DNA from: Terrimonas ferruginea DSM 30193
GTDB lineage: Bacteria; Bacteroidota; Bacteroidia; Chitinophagales; Chitinophagaceae
Length of the DNA: 64,000 nucleotides
Assembly: GCF_000425585.1 (NCBI RefSeq)
Contig: NZ_KE384401.1
Location: 124,001 to 188,000 of the forward strand
Reading direction: 5' to 3'
Both the position numbers and the translations under genes were made by a program. Position 1 is the first letter of the stretch. Every line of letters starts with the position of its first letter. Of this stretch, positions 26,552 to 34,993 are shown piece by piece. The notes beneath the pieces are model-generated. The model did no database searches. It was not told the DNA's origin and saw only the letters and a list, made by a program, of their open reading frames with translations.

Positions 26552-27313
26552 ATGATGCGCAGATTGAATTATCTCTCACTTATTCTCATCGCCGTTTTCT
26601 CCATTTCATTTATGCTACCCGACCGCAATATCCGCATCTGGCTCGCCGGCGACTCAACCCTATGCGAATATCCGCGCTCACGCTATCCGCTCACCGGCTG
26701 GGGAATGCCTTTTGCAGATTTCTTTGATTCAACAGCGACCGTCGAAAACAAAGCGCGCGGCGGCCGCAGTACCCGCACTTTCATCAGTGAAGGCCGCTGG
26801 AAAGAAATAACCGATAACCTGCACGCGGGCGATTTCGTACTTATTCAATTCGGCCACAACGATGAAGTCAAAGAAAAAACAGATCGCTATACCCCTGTTG
26901 CCGATTATAAAACCAACCTTACCCGTTTTATCAACGACACTAAGAAGGCACAAGCCACACCGATCCTGATCACGCCGGTAACCAGAATGCGTTTCGACTC
27001 GTTGGGAAATGTGCCGGAAACCCACAAAGATTATTCCGCCGCTATGCGCGAGGTGGCCAAACTTACCCAAGTAAGCCTGATCGATCTCGATAGCCTCAGC
27101 CGCCAGCTACTGCAACGATACGGCCCCGAACGATCCAAAGACCTTTACATGTACCTCGATAGTCTGCAACATCCTTTTTACCCGGCCGGACAAAAAGACG
27201 GCACGCACTTCAACGAGTTCGGTGCGCGCCGTATGGCAGAATTAGTATTGTCAGAAATCAGAAGGCAGCATCTGCCGCTGGAAAGCAGGATCACCAGAAA
27301 CACGGCTAAATAA
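26552..27313 (+). CDS. SGNH/GDSL rhamnogalacturonan acetylesterase-like lipase/esterase
   Basis: 253 residues with an N-terminal signal segment (LSLILIAVFSISFML). The SGNH blocks are all present: block I IWLAGDSTLCEY (Ser35), block II NKARGGRST (Gly71), block III IQFGHNDEVK (Asn103), and block V DGTHFNEFGA (Asp216, His219). This spacing and GDST/GHND pattern are typical of rhamnogalacturonan acetylesterases, which de-acetylate pectin. Exported. No polysaccharide-utilisation partner (SusC/D pair or lyase) lies alongside. It reads divergently from the TonB receptor operon. Confidence 0.87.
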   Translation: MMRRLNYLSLILIAVFSISFMLPDRNIRIWLAGDSTLCEYPRSRYPLTGWGMPFADFFDSTATVENKARGGRSTRTFISEGRWKEITDNLHAGDFVLIQFGHNDEVKEKTDRYTPVADYKTNLTRFINDTKKAQATPILITPVTRMRFDSLGNVPETHKDYSAAMREVAKLTQVSLIDLDSLSRQLLQRYGPERSKDLYMYLDSLQHPFYPAGQKDGTHFNEFGARRMAELVLSEIRRQHLPLESRITRNTAK

Positions 27314-27323
27314 GTCCGGAAGA

Positions 27324-29573
27324 TTATTTTTTCTTTCCCAGACTATATCGCACTCCCGCATAAAATTCTCTTCCCCTCGTCGGTCCCCATACCGAGGATA
27401 AATCAAAGTAAGGCCCGAATGGATTATCCGCACTGATGATCGGCGAACGCTGCAGGTAGTGGCCAATGTTCTCACAGCCGGCATAAAACTCAAACGATTT
27501 TATCCGGAAAGTTCCCTGCATGTTCACCGTAATATAGGCTTCCGATTCAGCCGGTCGCCGGTATTGCTCCGGATTGTTACGGGTATCGGGCAGCCGCATT
27601 TTATCAAACCAGTGAGCATTGATGTCGGCCTGCCAGCGGTTATTGACTGTGCGATACGATACGGCACTCATCACCCGGTTCCGCGGATTGAAAGGCAACA
27701 ACAGTTTTTCTTTTCCTTCTTTGCGGTAAGCATAGAGATAATTATAAGCTGCCCTTACCTCGAGCTGGCGGAACAGTACCAGCGAAGCATCTATCTGCAT
27801 GGCGTTGGAACGTGATGCGTTTTCCAGGTTGCGGATCACGATGCCCGCCGGGTCGGCATCATAGTCGGGAAAGATCTGCCGCTGAAATAGCGTCTGGTAA
27901 AAGTCGGCGCTGATCGTACCCGAAGAATTGGCTCCGAGATTAAAACGCCAGGTATGACTGATTCCCCAGTTGAACGCTTCTTCGGGCTTCAGTGTTGCGG
28001 GTAAGATGATATTGCGCGAACTCGTCAGCATCACAGGTTGTTCGCTGAACAAATTAACCTGCCGCCATCCCGTACCTGCCGAAGCACGGAAGGTATGCCG
28101 GTGATTGATCGCATATTTCAACATCGTGCGCGGTGTGAAGTAATAGCCTTCGGTCTGGTGTTTGTCCAGCCTTGCGCCGGCAATTAGAATCATTTTGTCG
28201 CCGGCCCAGTGAAAGGTGTTTTCTGCAAACACACCCGGCACACGCAGTTGTGTGAGATGTTTGCCCATATAGGTTTTCGCAGGATCAGGCACCGAAAGAC
28301 CTAAATCCTCCGTTGTGTTCAGGTAGCGATAACTGATGCCGGCTTTCAGGGAGTGCTGTTTCCACAATAGTTCATGTTGCAGGTTCAGGTATCCCAGTGT
28401 TTGACGTCCGCGATAGCTCAGGGTGCCAAACCATGAATCCTGTTGATGAAGCGAACCGGCCGCGGAAAACGATGTCAGGTGTTTTTCAGAAAAACGGAAA
28501 CCCATTTTGCTGTATAGCTCCGGTTGATTGTATTGTACAAATTGGCCGTATATATTTCCGCTGCCTTTATCATTGTCTTCGCGGTAGTTGTTTTGTCCGC
28601 CGATACGTTTTTCATTGACAAACCGTACGCCGAGTTGCCAATGAAAACCGGGCTCTTTTTCGCTGCCGTATTTCCATTTGTTATAGGCCATGTATCGCGT
28701 AAGCAGGGGAAGATCGAGAAACCCATCGTGGTTGCGATCTGTTCTGGCAGCGCGTTGTACCGAATGTAAAGCCAACAGGCTGTGCCATTTTTTATTTTTG
28801 CCAACGGCTCCCGCAAGGTTCGCATTGAAATGTTTTTCGCCAAAACTATTGATGTAAGCATTGAAATGAAACTTATCGCTTTCATCAGGATGACGCGTGT
28901 CTACATTGATCTGGCCGCTGATGCTTTCAAAACCCTGCAGCACGGAGGTTGTGCCTTTTGCCACATAAATATTCTCGACAGCCGTACCGGGATAAGTGCT
29001 GATACCATAAGTATAGGTGAGGCCCTGCACGAGTGGCATGCCATCGACCAACACCTGGTTGTAAACACCGGACAATCCGAGTATGCGCAGTTCCTGCGAA
29101 TTGGTAACCACATTGGTTGTCTGCGGCTGCACGGAGGCCTGCGTACCAAAACAACCTGCCAGGTCGCAGCAGGCGGCTTTACTCAGTTCGCGCTGGTTGA
29201 TCAGCTCCATTTGAACGACGGAAGTGGTTGGGAATAGATTACCGGACTTGCTGGTAACGGTTACGCCGCTCATGGCTACCGGTGCTCTTTTCAACAGGAT
29301 GCTTACATAGCCGCCACCGTCCCACTGTATCGTGTCGGTAAGATAACCAGTGCAACGGGCGATGATGCGTTTGTCCGTTAATCCTTCAACTGTTAATTGA
29401 AAGACACCATTTTCATTTACGATCACGGGCGCACCTTCTGCTATCCATTGCACGGTTGCTCCGGGGAGAATTTCTTTTCCCTGCTCATTTTCACCAAAGA
29501 GTTTTCCTTTGATGAGTTGCGCATGTAATGAACCGGTAAACAGCAGGAGGACAAATACAAATGTCCGCCTCAT
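27324..29573 (-). CDS. TonB-dependent receptor, probable metal (copper) uptake type
   Basis: 749 residues: signal peptide (MRRTFVFVLLLFTGSLHAQ), CarboxypepD_reg-like domain (about 20-95), plug (about 115-230: TNSQELRILGLSGVYNQVLV, GLTYTYGISTYPGTAVENIY), then a 22-strand-type barrel ending EFYAGVRYSLGKKK. A Cys-rich plug entry, ELSKAACCDLAGCFGTQASV, is typical of receptors linked to heavy-metal proteins. It overlaps the upstream HMA-fold gene by ATGA and follows an HYC_CC_PP peptide, a trio repeatedly seen in Bacteroidota. By context it likely imports a metal ion or chelate; which one is unknown. Confidence 0.85.
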   Translation of the reverse strand: MRRTFVFVLLLFTGSLHAQLIKGKLFGENEQGKEILPGATVQWIAEGAPVIVNENGVFQLTVEGLTDKRIIARCTGYLTDTIQWDGGGYVSILLKRAPVAMSGVTVTSKSGNLFPTTSVVQMELINQRELSKAACCDLAGCFGTQASVQPQTTNVVTNSQELRILGLSGVYNQVLVDGMPLVQGLTYTYGISTYPGTAVENIYVAKGTTSVLQGFESISGQINVDTRHPDESDKFHFNAYINSFGEKHFNANLAGAVGKNKKWHSLLALHSVQRAARTDRNHDGFLDLPLLTRYMAYNKWKYGSEKEPGFHWQLGVRFVNEKRIGGQNNYREDNDKGSGNIYGQFVQYNQPELYSKMGFRFSEKHLTSFSAAGSLHQQDSWFGTLSYRGRQTLGYLNLQHELLWKQHSLKAGISYRYLNTTEDLGLSVPDPAKTYMGKHLTQLRVPGVFAENTFHWAGDKMILIAGARLDKHQTEGYYFTPRTMLKYAINHRHTFRASAGTGWRQVNLFSEQPVMLTSSRNIILPATLKPEEAFNWGISHTWRFNLGANSSGTISADFYQTLFQRQIFPDYDADPAGIVIRNLENASRSNAMQIDASLVLFRQLEVRAAYNYLYAYRKEGKEKLLLPFNPRNRVMSAVSYRTVNNRWQADINAHWFDKMRLPDTRNNPEQYRRPAESEAYITVNMQGTFRIKSFEFYAGCENIGHYLQRSPIISADNPFGPYFDLSSVWGPTRGREFYAGVRYSLGKKK

Positions 29574-29923
29574 TGTTTTTCCGTTTTAGCCGGTTTCTCC
29601 TTTTTGACGCGGTAAGGTTTTGAACTTTTGTCGTCGCAGCCGGGTGTGTCTTCGATCGTTTTACGGATCTGTTCGATCGAGATCACCTGTCCATTATACA
29701 AAATCGTGAAATCGGATGCACCGCCAGCACGTTTGGTGAAAGCGACCGATTCAACACCGTCCTGGTTGAGCAATTGTTTTTTGATAGTGGGCATGTCGCC
29801 GTCGCAGGTAAGGTTGACGACGGAAACAACGGCTTTGGCAGCGGACGTATCGGTCTGCGCGGAAGCGGAATTGGATATACACAACGAGGCAATAACGAAC
29901 AGGAATGAAAATATACTTTTCAT
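29570..29923 (-). CDS. Exported HMA-fold (heavy-metal-associated) protein with a single cysteine
   Basis: 117 residues: signal peptide (MKSIFSFLFVIASLCISNSASAQ), then a ferredoxin-like HMA fold (VVSVVNLTCDGDMPTIKKQL, DGVESVAFTKR, VISIEQIRKTIEDTPG). Classic HMA domains carry GMxCxxC; here the site is NLTCDGDM, so only one cysteine remains and the second position is Asp. The Lys-rich tail (VKKEKPAKTEKQ) is unusual. Translation is coupled to the TonB receptor (ATGA overlap at 29570-29573), suggesting a periplasmic partner for the imported metal. Confidence 0.8.
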   Translation of the reverse strand: MKSIFSFLFVIASLCISNSASAQTDTSAAKAVVSVVNLTCDGDMPTIKKQLLNQDGVESVAFTKRAGGASDFTILYNGQVISIEQIRKTIEDTPGCDDKSSKPYRVKKEKPAKTEKQ

Positions 29924-29971
29924 GTCGAAATAATTTTTGATAAGAAATGATGTAAAGGGAGAATGATCAGA

Positions 29972-30307
29972 TCATGAAAAGCGGGGAGGCTGCCAGAAGT
30001 CAGGGCGGTAGGCGTTGGATAGAATTTCCTGCGGATGTTGAAGAAAACTGATGGCGGGAGGATAGGAAGCTGATTGAAAAGCAACCGGCTGCGAAGGTAT
30101 CAGTGCGTGTAAGCAACAGCCACAGGACTGAAAAGGATTGCCGCTGTTGCTGCAGTCCTGGTCTCCCTCGTCGTCACAGTCATCGGTTATTGTAACCGCG
30201 GCATGGCAGCAATCATCTTCTGCTGCTGTAAAAAATGCGTTGCCTGTGGAAATACACATGACAATAAGCATCAGCGTGGTGGCAATATATTTTGTGAGCC
30301 GTGACAT
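29972..30307 (-). CDS. HYC_CC_PP-family cysteine-rich exported peptide
   Basis: 111 residues: signal peptide (TKYIATTLMLIVMCISTGNA), then a Cys-rich body with CC at DDCCH, a DDCDDEGDQDC stretch and NPFQSCGCC, and a C-terminal PDFWQPPRFS. The NPF-x-S-C-x-C-C and FWQPP elements are those of the HYC_CC_PP family found beside metal TonB receptors. It probably binds metal in the periplasm. The gap to the next gene is 48 bases; first gene of the three-gene operon. Confidence 0.8.
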   Translation of the reverse strand: MSRLTKYIATTLMLIVMCISTGNAFFTAAEDDCCHAAVTITDDCDDEGDQDCSNSGNPFQSCGCCLHALIPSQPVAFQSASYPPAISFLQHPQEILSNAYRPDFWQPPRFS

Positions 30308-30411
30308 TTGGAATTGCGGTCAAAGATACTGATTTAAGGCAATTGGGCCATGTTGTTGGCTGGTCGTAGTTTTGAATGGAAAAGCATTGTGTTGACTATA
30401 AAGGGTTTGTC

Positions 30412-31032
30412 ATGATAAAGCGCATCAGACGGAGTTATCGCATCAGCAAATACATTATCTATAAAGAAACGCTTGTTGATTACAGGGAGAAGTTCTGGTC
30501 TTTCCTGGGGTCGTTTATTGGCATTGGTGTTATCGCCTTTATTCAGTCGTCCTACCTCACAGAAATGGAGAATGTATTCCTGATCGGATCGTTTGGTGCG
30601 AGCAGCGTGCTTATCTATGGTGCCATTCAAAGCCCGTTGGCCCAGCCGCGCAACCTGATCGGCGGACATCTCGTAAGCGCCGTGATTGGTGTAACCATCG
30701 CGCAGTTGCTGCCCGATATTCTCTGGATCACCGCGCCGCTGGCAGTATCGCTGTCGATTGTTGCGATGCAGTATACCAAAACCCTGCATCCGCCCGGCGG
30801 TGCCACGGCATTGATCGCCGTAACAGGCGGTGCGAAAATAACAGCATTGGGTTATTGGTATGTCTTGTCGCCGGTGTTGTCGGGTGTACTGATCCTTTTA
30901 TTTGTGGCGCTTATTTTCAACAACATTACTTCGCAGCGCAAATACCCTACTGACGGAAGATTCTCGCGCACCATCAAATGGATGGTAAGTCCTGCGGCAC
31001 AGCGCTTGAAAAATATCAGGAAGAAAAAATAA
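30412..31032 (+). CDS. HPP-family integral membrane protein
   Basis: 206 residues from ATG 30412; the frame runs back to 30376 without family-like sequence. Four hydrophobic helices (SFLGSFIGIGVIAFIQS; FLIGSFGASSVLIYGAI; HLVSAVIGVTIAQLLPDILW; VLSGVLILLFVALIFNN) surround the signature TLHPPGGATALIA that names the HPP family. Some HPP proteins transport nitrite across membranes; the role here is not known. It faces away from the metal operon and is followed by a hairpin. Confidence 0.86.
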   Translation: MIKRIRRSYRISKYIIYKETLVDYREKFWSFLGSFIGIGVIAFIQSSYLTEMENVFLIGSFGASSVLIYGAIQSPLAQPRNLIGGHLVSAVIGVTIAQLLPDILWITAPLAVSLSIVAMQYTKTLHPPGGATALIAVTGGAKITALGYWYVLSPVLSGVLILLFVALIFNNITSQRKYPTDGRFSRTIKWMVSPAAQRLKNIRKKK

Positions 31033-31034
31033 AA

Positions 31035-31055
31035 AGCCCAGGCAATGCCTGGGCT
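31035..31055. terminator. Hairpin downstream of HPP and the beta-helix gene
   Basis: AGCCCAGGCA (31035-31044) pairs with TGCCTGGGCT (31046-31055). On the minus strand it is followed by TTTTTATTTTTTC, so it best serves the minus-strand beta-helix gene (stop at 31165), but may also end the HPP transcript. Confidence 0.6.
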
Positions 31056-31164
31056 AACGGGTTCTTGTCCTGCAGGATGAGTCAAACGTCCCGGTTCGTC
31101 ATCCATCCACCCCCCGTTAAAAAGATGATTCCTGCATTTCACAGGAACCATGACGGTGTACTGG

Positions 31165-33603
31165 TTATTTCACTTTCACTATTTTGGAACGAGTGCCATC
31201 GGCCAACTCCAGTACATAAGTACCTGCCGGTAAATGACCGATGTTCACCTGTTGTGTTTGTTCAGTAATTGTAAATGTTATCAGTTGTGCACCATTGATA
31301 CCAATGATGCGTGCGGTGGTATTCAGCAGCTTTCTGTCAGGAATACGTACGTATACTTCTTTTGCTACGGGATTAGGGAAAATGTCGACCGAGGTTGTGT
31401 AAAAATGGTTCATCGTCACGATATTGCTGAAAGTGTAAGTTTCATCGATATCGATCATGCGCAACCGGTAATGCACTTTGCCTACAGGTGGATTGCAGTC
31501 GTCGAACTTATATTGATGATTGCCGGAGCCGTTGGCGCTTACCGTTCCGATCTGCTGGAAGTTTTGCGCATCGGAACTGCGTTCGATTTCAAAACGGCGG
31601 GTATTGGTTTCATTTTCCGTTTTCCATTGGAAAGTGTTGCACTCAAATCTTTTGGTGCCGGTAAAGCTGATGAGATTGAGTGGTAAGAGGATGGGAGATG
31701 TCTTTACAAAAAATCCGCTGAAGCCGGTAACATCGAATGTTACTTCCCATCTTGAGCTGCCTGCATTCCAGATGATGTCCGCGTCAACGGGGTTGATATT
31801 GGAACGGCCTCCGGAATAAGTGTTGGGCAAACCGGTGTTGTTGCTGCTGGTGCCTGCTTTTTTTTCAATGAGGAGATTGGCTTTTCCTGTTGCATCGCCG
31901 GAGTTTTGGGGCAGACGCAGTGCGGGGGCAGGCACCTGGTTATTGAAGGCATCAAAGTCCGCTTGTGTGAAATAAAGCGTCACACGTCCTGTTGCGGTAG
32001 CTGCATTGGTTCCGGGAGTTATTTCGTAATTTCTTCTTACGTATCCAACAGGTTGTGAACCTTGTATCCAGGTTTTTACGGTCAGGTTTCCCGACACCGT
32101 ATAAGCTCCTCCCGATTGAAGTGAAGCGACAAGATTTGAGCAGGTAGCAAGGTGATTGATGCCTGCTGCCACTGGTACCTGTAAATTGGTGATGCTCGAT
32201 GTGGGCAGTGAGCCGGTATTGGCATTGGTATAACCACCTTTATAAGCGCCCAAGTCCAGGGGCGTGATTCTGGTAAGTCCGAGGAAGTCGGTAGCAGGTG
32301 TGCTGCCGGTGCCGCCGCCGATGGCGGAAGAGGCACATTGCAGACGCAATCCATCGTCACCCGTTCCCCATCTGTCGTCGCCACCATCACCGTCTGATAC
32401 ATTCACAAAAGACGGACTTCCTGTTGTTACACCAGTGCAGGAAGTATTGGTAACGGTTGAGCCGGCAGCATCACGGATAATGCAATTGATGAATCGGGGC
32501 TGAAATTGTGTGCGGGTTTCCTGGCTGTATATTTCGTTTCTGTTGGCCACACTACTGGTGACAGGGTTATTGTTGGAGAAAATACAGTTGGTAAAAGTGG
32601 CAAAGGCAAATCCGATAAAAGCAGTGCCTGCAAAACTCGAGGTGTTATTGGCAAAGGTACAGTTGGAGAAAGTTGAGGTATTGTATTGGTCACCACCTGC
32701 TGAAATGGCGCCGCCATTCATAGCCTGGTTATTGTAGAAGATGCAATTGGTTACAACAGTAGTACCGTTGAGATCCAGCGCGCCTCCTCTGGACCCGTCG
32801 GTGAAACCGATGCGCCCAAGGTTATTGGCAAAGACACATCGTGTAAGTGTGTTGTTGCCTCCGAGTATGCTCATGCCTGCTCCGAATACACCGAAACTTG
32901 CACCACCGGCGATAAAAGAATTACTGTCGAAAATGCAATCGGTCAGTACGGAGTTGCCCAATTCTATTACCATCCCGGCGCCTAAAGAATCGTCATCGCC
33001 ATTGTTACAATCTGCACTATTGTTCCTGATAGTGCAGTTGGTAAAAGTGGTGGCTGAGTAGGCATTGTAAATGCCCCCACCTTTATACCGGTCAATAGCC
33101 CGGGTATTGACGGTAATGCGTGATCCGCCCGCAGCCGTTGCATAACCTCCTGTGATGGTGACACCGTCGAGTACGGAAGCATTGGTAAGGTTGACAGTCA
33201 TGACCACATGATAGGCGTTGTCGGTTAATGTCCCGACGGTTCCCAGATCACCGCTGAGGGTAGTGACATTGGTGATCCAGTTACGTTGACTCAACAGCGT
33301 TTCGGTACCGGCAAAACCGCCATAGATTCTCACACCCTCTTTCAGCATAAAGGTTTTGTCGCGGTTATTGGCGGGAGTGGCACTACCGAAAGGATCGTGC
33401 GTAGGAAGATAATTGCCGGCTTTTATCCATATTTCATCACCGGTGGTGGCGGCAATGATGGCGGCTTGTACATCACGCTTGGCCGTGCCCCAGCTCGTGC
33501 CTGCGCCCGTGTTATCAGCACGTGCCGCGTCAACATAATAAATGGTGGCTTGTACGGAATTAAAGAAAAGGATAGTGGTAAGAACGAGTATAATTCGTTT
33601 CAT
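31165..33603 (-). CDS. T9SS-secreted right-handed beta-helix protein (choice-of-anchor Q type)
   Basis: 812 residues from ATG 33603 with a signal peptide (MKRIILVLTTILFFNSVQA). TIYYVDAARADNTGAGTSW begins a pectate-lyase-like beta-helix with stacked coils, seen as repeated TNCIFYNN, SNCTFANN, FTNCIFSNN motifs (about 160-400). SSAIGGGTGSTPATDFLGLT followed by PLDLGAYKGG is the choice-of-anchor Q ending. LPLNLISFTGTKRFECNTFQ starts the T9SS linker, and VDIFPNPVAKEVYVRIP ... GTYVLELADGTRSKIVKVK is a type A sorting domain. Surface-exposed or released; a carbohydrate-related role is possible. No catalytic residues can be assigned. Confidence 0.85.
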   Translation of the reverse strand: MKRIILVLTTILFFNSVQATIYYVDAARADNTGAGTSWGTAKRDVQAAIIAATTGDEIWIKAGNYLPTHDPFGSATPANNRDKTFMLKEGVRIYGGFAGTETLLSQRNWITNVTTLSGDLGTVGTLTDNAYHVVMTVNLTNASVLDGVTITGGYATAAGGSRITVNTRAIDRYKGGGIYNAYSATTFTNCTIRNNSADCNNGDDDSLGAGMVIELGNSVLTDCIFDSNSFIAGGASFGVFGAGMSILGGNNTLTRCVFANNLGRIGFTDGSRGGALDLNGTTVVTNCIFYNNQAMNGGAISAGGDQYNTSTFSNCTFANNTSSFAGTAFIGFAFATFTNCIFSNNNPVTSSVANRNEIYSQETRTQFQPRFINCIIRDAAGSTVTNTSCTGVTTGSPSFVNVSDGDGGDDRWGTGDDGLRLQCASSAIGGGTGSTPATDFLGLTRITPLDLGAYKGGYTNANTGSLPTSSITNLQVPVAAGINHLATCSNLVASLQSGGAYTVSGNLTVKTWIQGSQPVGYVRRNYEITPGTNAATATGRVTLYFTQADFDAFNNQVPAPALRLPQNSGDATGKANLLIEKKAGTSSNNTGLPNTYSGGRSNINPVDADIIWNAGSSRWEVTFDVTGFSGFFVKTSPILLPLNLISFTGTKRFECNTFQWKTENETNTRRFEIERSSDAQNFQQIGTVSANGSGNHQYKFDDCNPPVGKVHYRLRMIDIDETYTFSNIVTMNHFYTTSVDIFPNPVAKEVYVRIPDRKLLNTTARIIGINGAQLITFTITEQTQQVNIGHLPAGTYVLELADGTRSKIVKVK

Positions 33604-34211
33604 GGCAGAAGTTGGTTTACAGTGGGCATTTACGATCGACAAACGAAGGTAACACTGCGGGGAACCAGGGGACGATAGCATTGGATAACGCACATGCTAT
33701 AGCCCATATAAAGCATTTATCTACACATGAACGACAGTTTAGAATGTATATAAGTTTGAGTGAGGTGAATTTTGCATAAAATCTAATCCCTGGTGGTCTG
33801 AGGAACACAAATGTTCGGAATGTTTATCCTCAAGAGTTGCTTTTTATTTTTTAAACGTAATGGCAACATAAGGAATAAGTCAGCGCTCTTTCGTTCTCCC
33901 GCGTCAGGTTGCTTTGATAGGGTAAGCTCAGCTGCGAACAGACTCCAGGAATGAGCAGGCCCGTTGGCCTGGAGAACAAAGGTGGTGTGATATCGGATTG
34001 AAGGTCTTAATCTTTCGTACAGTTGAAGCAATGTGGATGTAAAAGTGCCATTAAGCGGTAAGGCAGACAATCCTCTGAAAAAGTGGAAGCGGAGACAGCA
34101 CAGAATCCCCCAAACAGGGGATAACGGGAGGTGCAGGGGAAACGTTATTTGTAAAATGCCGGAAGCGGCTTAATTTAAAGCTTTAATTGACCGGCATATC
34201 AACTGCACTTC
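33604..34211. other. Intergenic region of about 600 bases without a supported gene
   Basis: Divergent upstream region of the beta-helix gene and the NarL regulator. The longest frame (33783-34070, minus, 95 codons) lacks recognisable family features. A small CCCC/GGGG hairpin at about 34107-34122 and the nested inverted repeats at 34156-34197 are the only structure seen. Confidence 0.5.
34156..34197. promoter_or_regulatory. Nested inverted repeats upstream of the orphan NarL regulator
   Basis: Outer arms ATGCCGG (34156-34162) and CCGGCAT (34191-34197) enclose the palindrome TTAAAGCTTTAA (34175-34186). It ends 15 bases before the regulator's start codon, so it could be an operator or a leader hairpin. 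Confidence 0.35.
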
Positions 34212-34844
34212 ATGAAAGACGAGGACAAAATAAAAGTACTGGTAGTGGATGATCACCCGATGGTACTGGAAGGTATGCGTTCCATGCTGGCGCAAATAGC
34301 GTTTGCCAACCTGACCGGTGTGGCCAGCAACGCCTGGGAAGCGATTGAAAAGATCAAGGAACAATTACCGGATATTGTTCTTACTGATATTAACATGCCG
34401 GACGTATCAGGCATCGAGCTTGCCGAGAAGATCAGGAAAGAATTTCCTTCCGTAAAAATTGTGGCCATGAGCACCTTCAAGGAACGCAGCTACATTTCCA
34501 AAATGGTATTGAACGGGGCAACCGGTTACCTGGTGAAAAGTGCTTCCAAAGAAGAAATAGAAGAAGCGCTGCTTTCTGTACATGAAGGTCGTTTGTATAT
34601 GAGCTTCGACCTAGAGATGTCGGCATCCGAACAACGGGAAATGAAGAATGTACCCGTTCTCAGCACACGCGAGAAAGAAGTACTCAACCTCATTGCCGAC
34701 GGACTCACCAACGCACAGATCGCCGGGGCATTATTCATCAGCATGCACACTGTCGATAGTCACCGCAAAAATCTTCTCACCAAATTCGGCGTGAAGAATA
34801 CGGCGCTACTGATTCGCACGGCCACGCAATACGGACTTTTATAA
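34212..34844 (+). CDS. Orphan NarL/LuxR-family response regulator
   Basis: 210 residues. The receiver domain has D13/D14, phosphoacceptor D59 (DIVLTDINMPDVSG) and K109 (YLVKSASKEE). A LuxR HTH follows at about 145-205 (VLSTREKEVLNLIADGLTNA, FISMHTVDSHRKNLLTKFGV). No kinase gene is adjacent, so its partner must be elsewhere. It has a structured upstream region and a repetitive downstream region, and is likely monocistronic. Confidence 0.92.
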   Translation: MKDEDKIKVLVVDDHPMVLEGMRSMLAQIAFANLTGVASNAWEAIEKIKEQLPDIVLTDINMPDVSGIELAEKIRKEFPSVKIVAMSTFKERSYISKMVLNGATGYLVKSASKEEIEEALLSVHEGRLYMSFDLEMSASEQREMKNVPVLSTREKEVLNLIADGLTNAQIAGALFISMHTVDSHRKNLLTKFGVKNTALLIRTATQYGLL

Positions 34845-34850
34845 TTCAAA

Positions 34851-34960
34851 ATTCAAAAGTCAAAATTCAAAAAGGGATATGCCAGATAGCCTTCCCGTCT
34901 TTGCGTGATATCGGTACATTTTTTTTCACGCAAAGGCGCTTAAGGAGCAAAGCCGCAAAG
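34851..34960. repeat. AT-rich and CTTTGCG intergenic repeat
   Basis: Begins with TTCAAAA/GTCAAAA tandem units (34851-34873). It continues with CTTTGCGTGA (34899-34908) and its inverse TCACGCAAAG (34926-34935), then AGGAGCAAAGCCGCAAAG. Similar simple stretches are frequent between genes in this bacterial group; no gene is present. Confidence 0.6.
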
Positions 34961-34993
34961 ATTTACTTAAAACTTATTACTTACAACTTACCA

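Noticed and set aside
33783-34070. 95-codon minus-strand frame in the large intergenic region
   Set aside because: Sequence shows no known domain or signal peptide; it cannot be told from chance.
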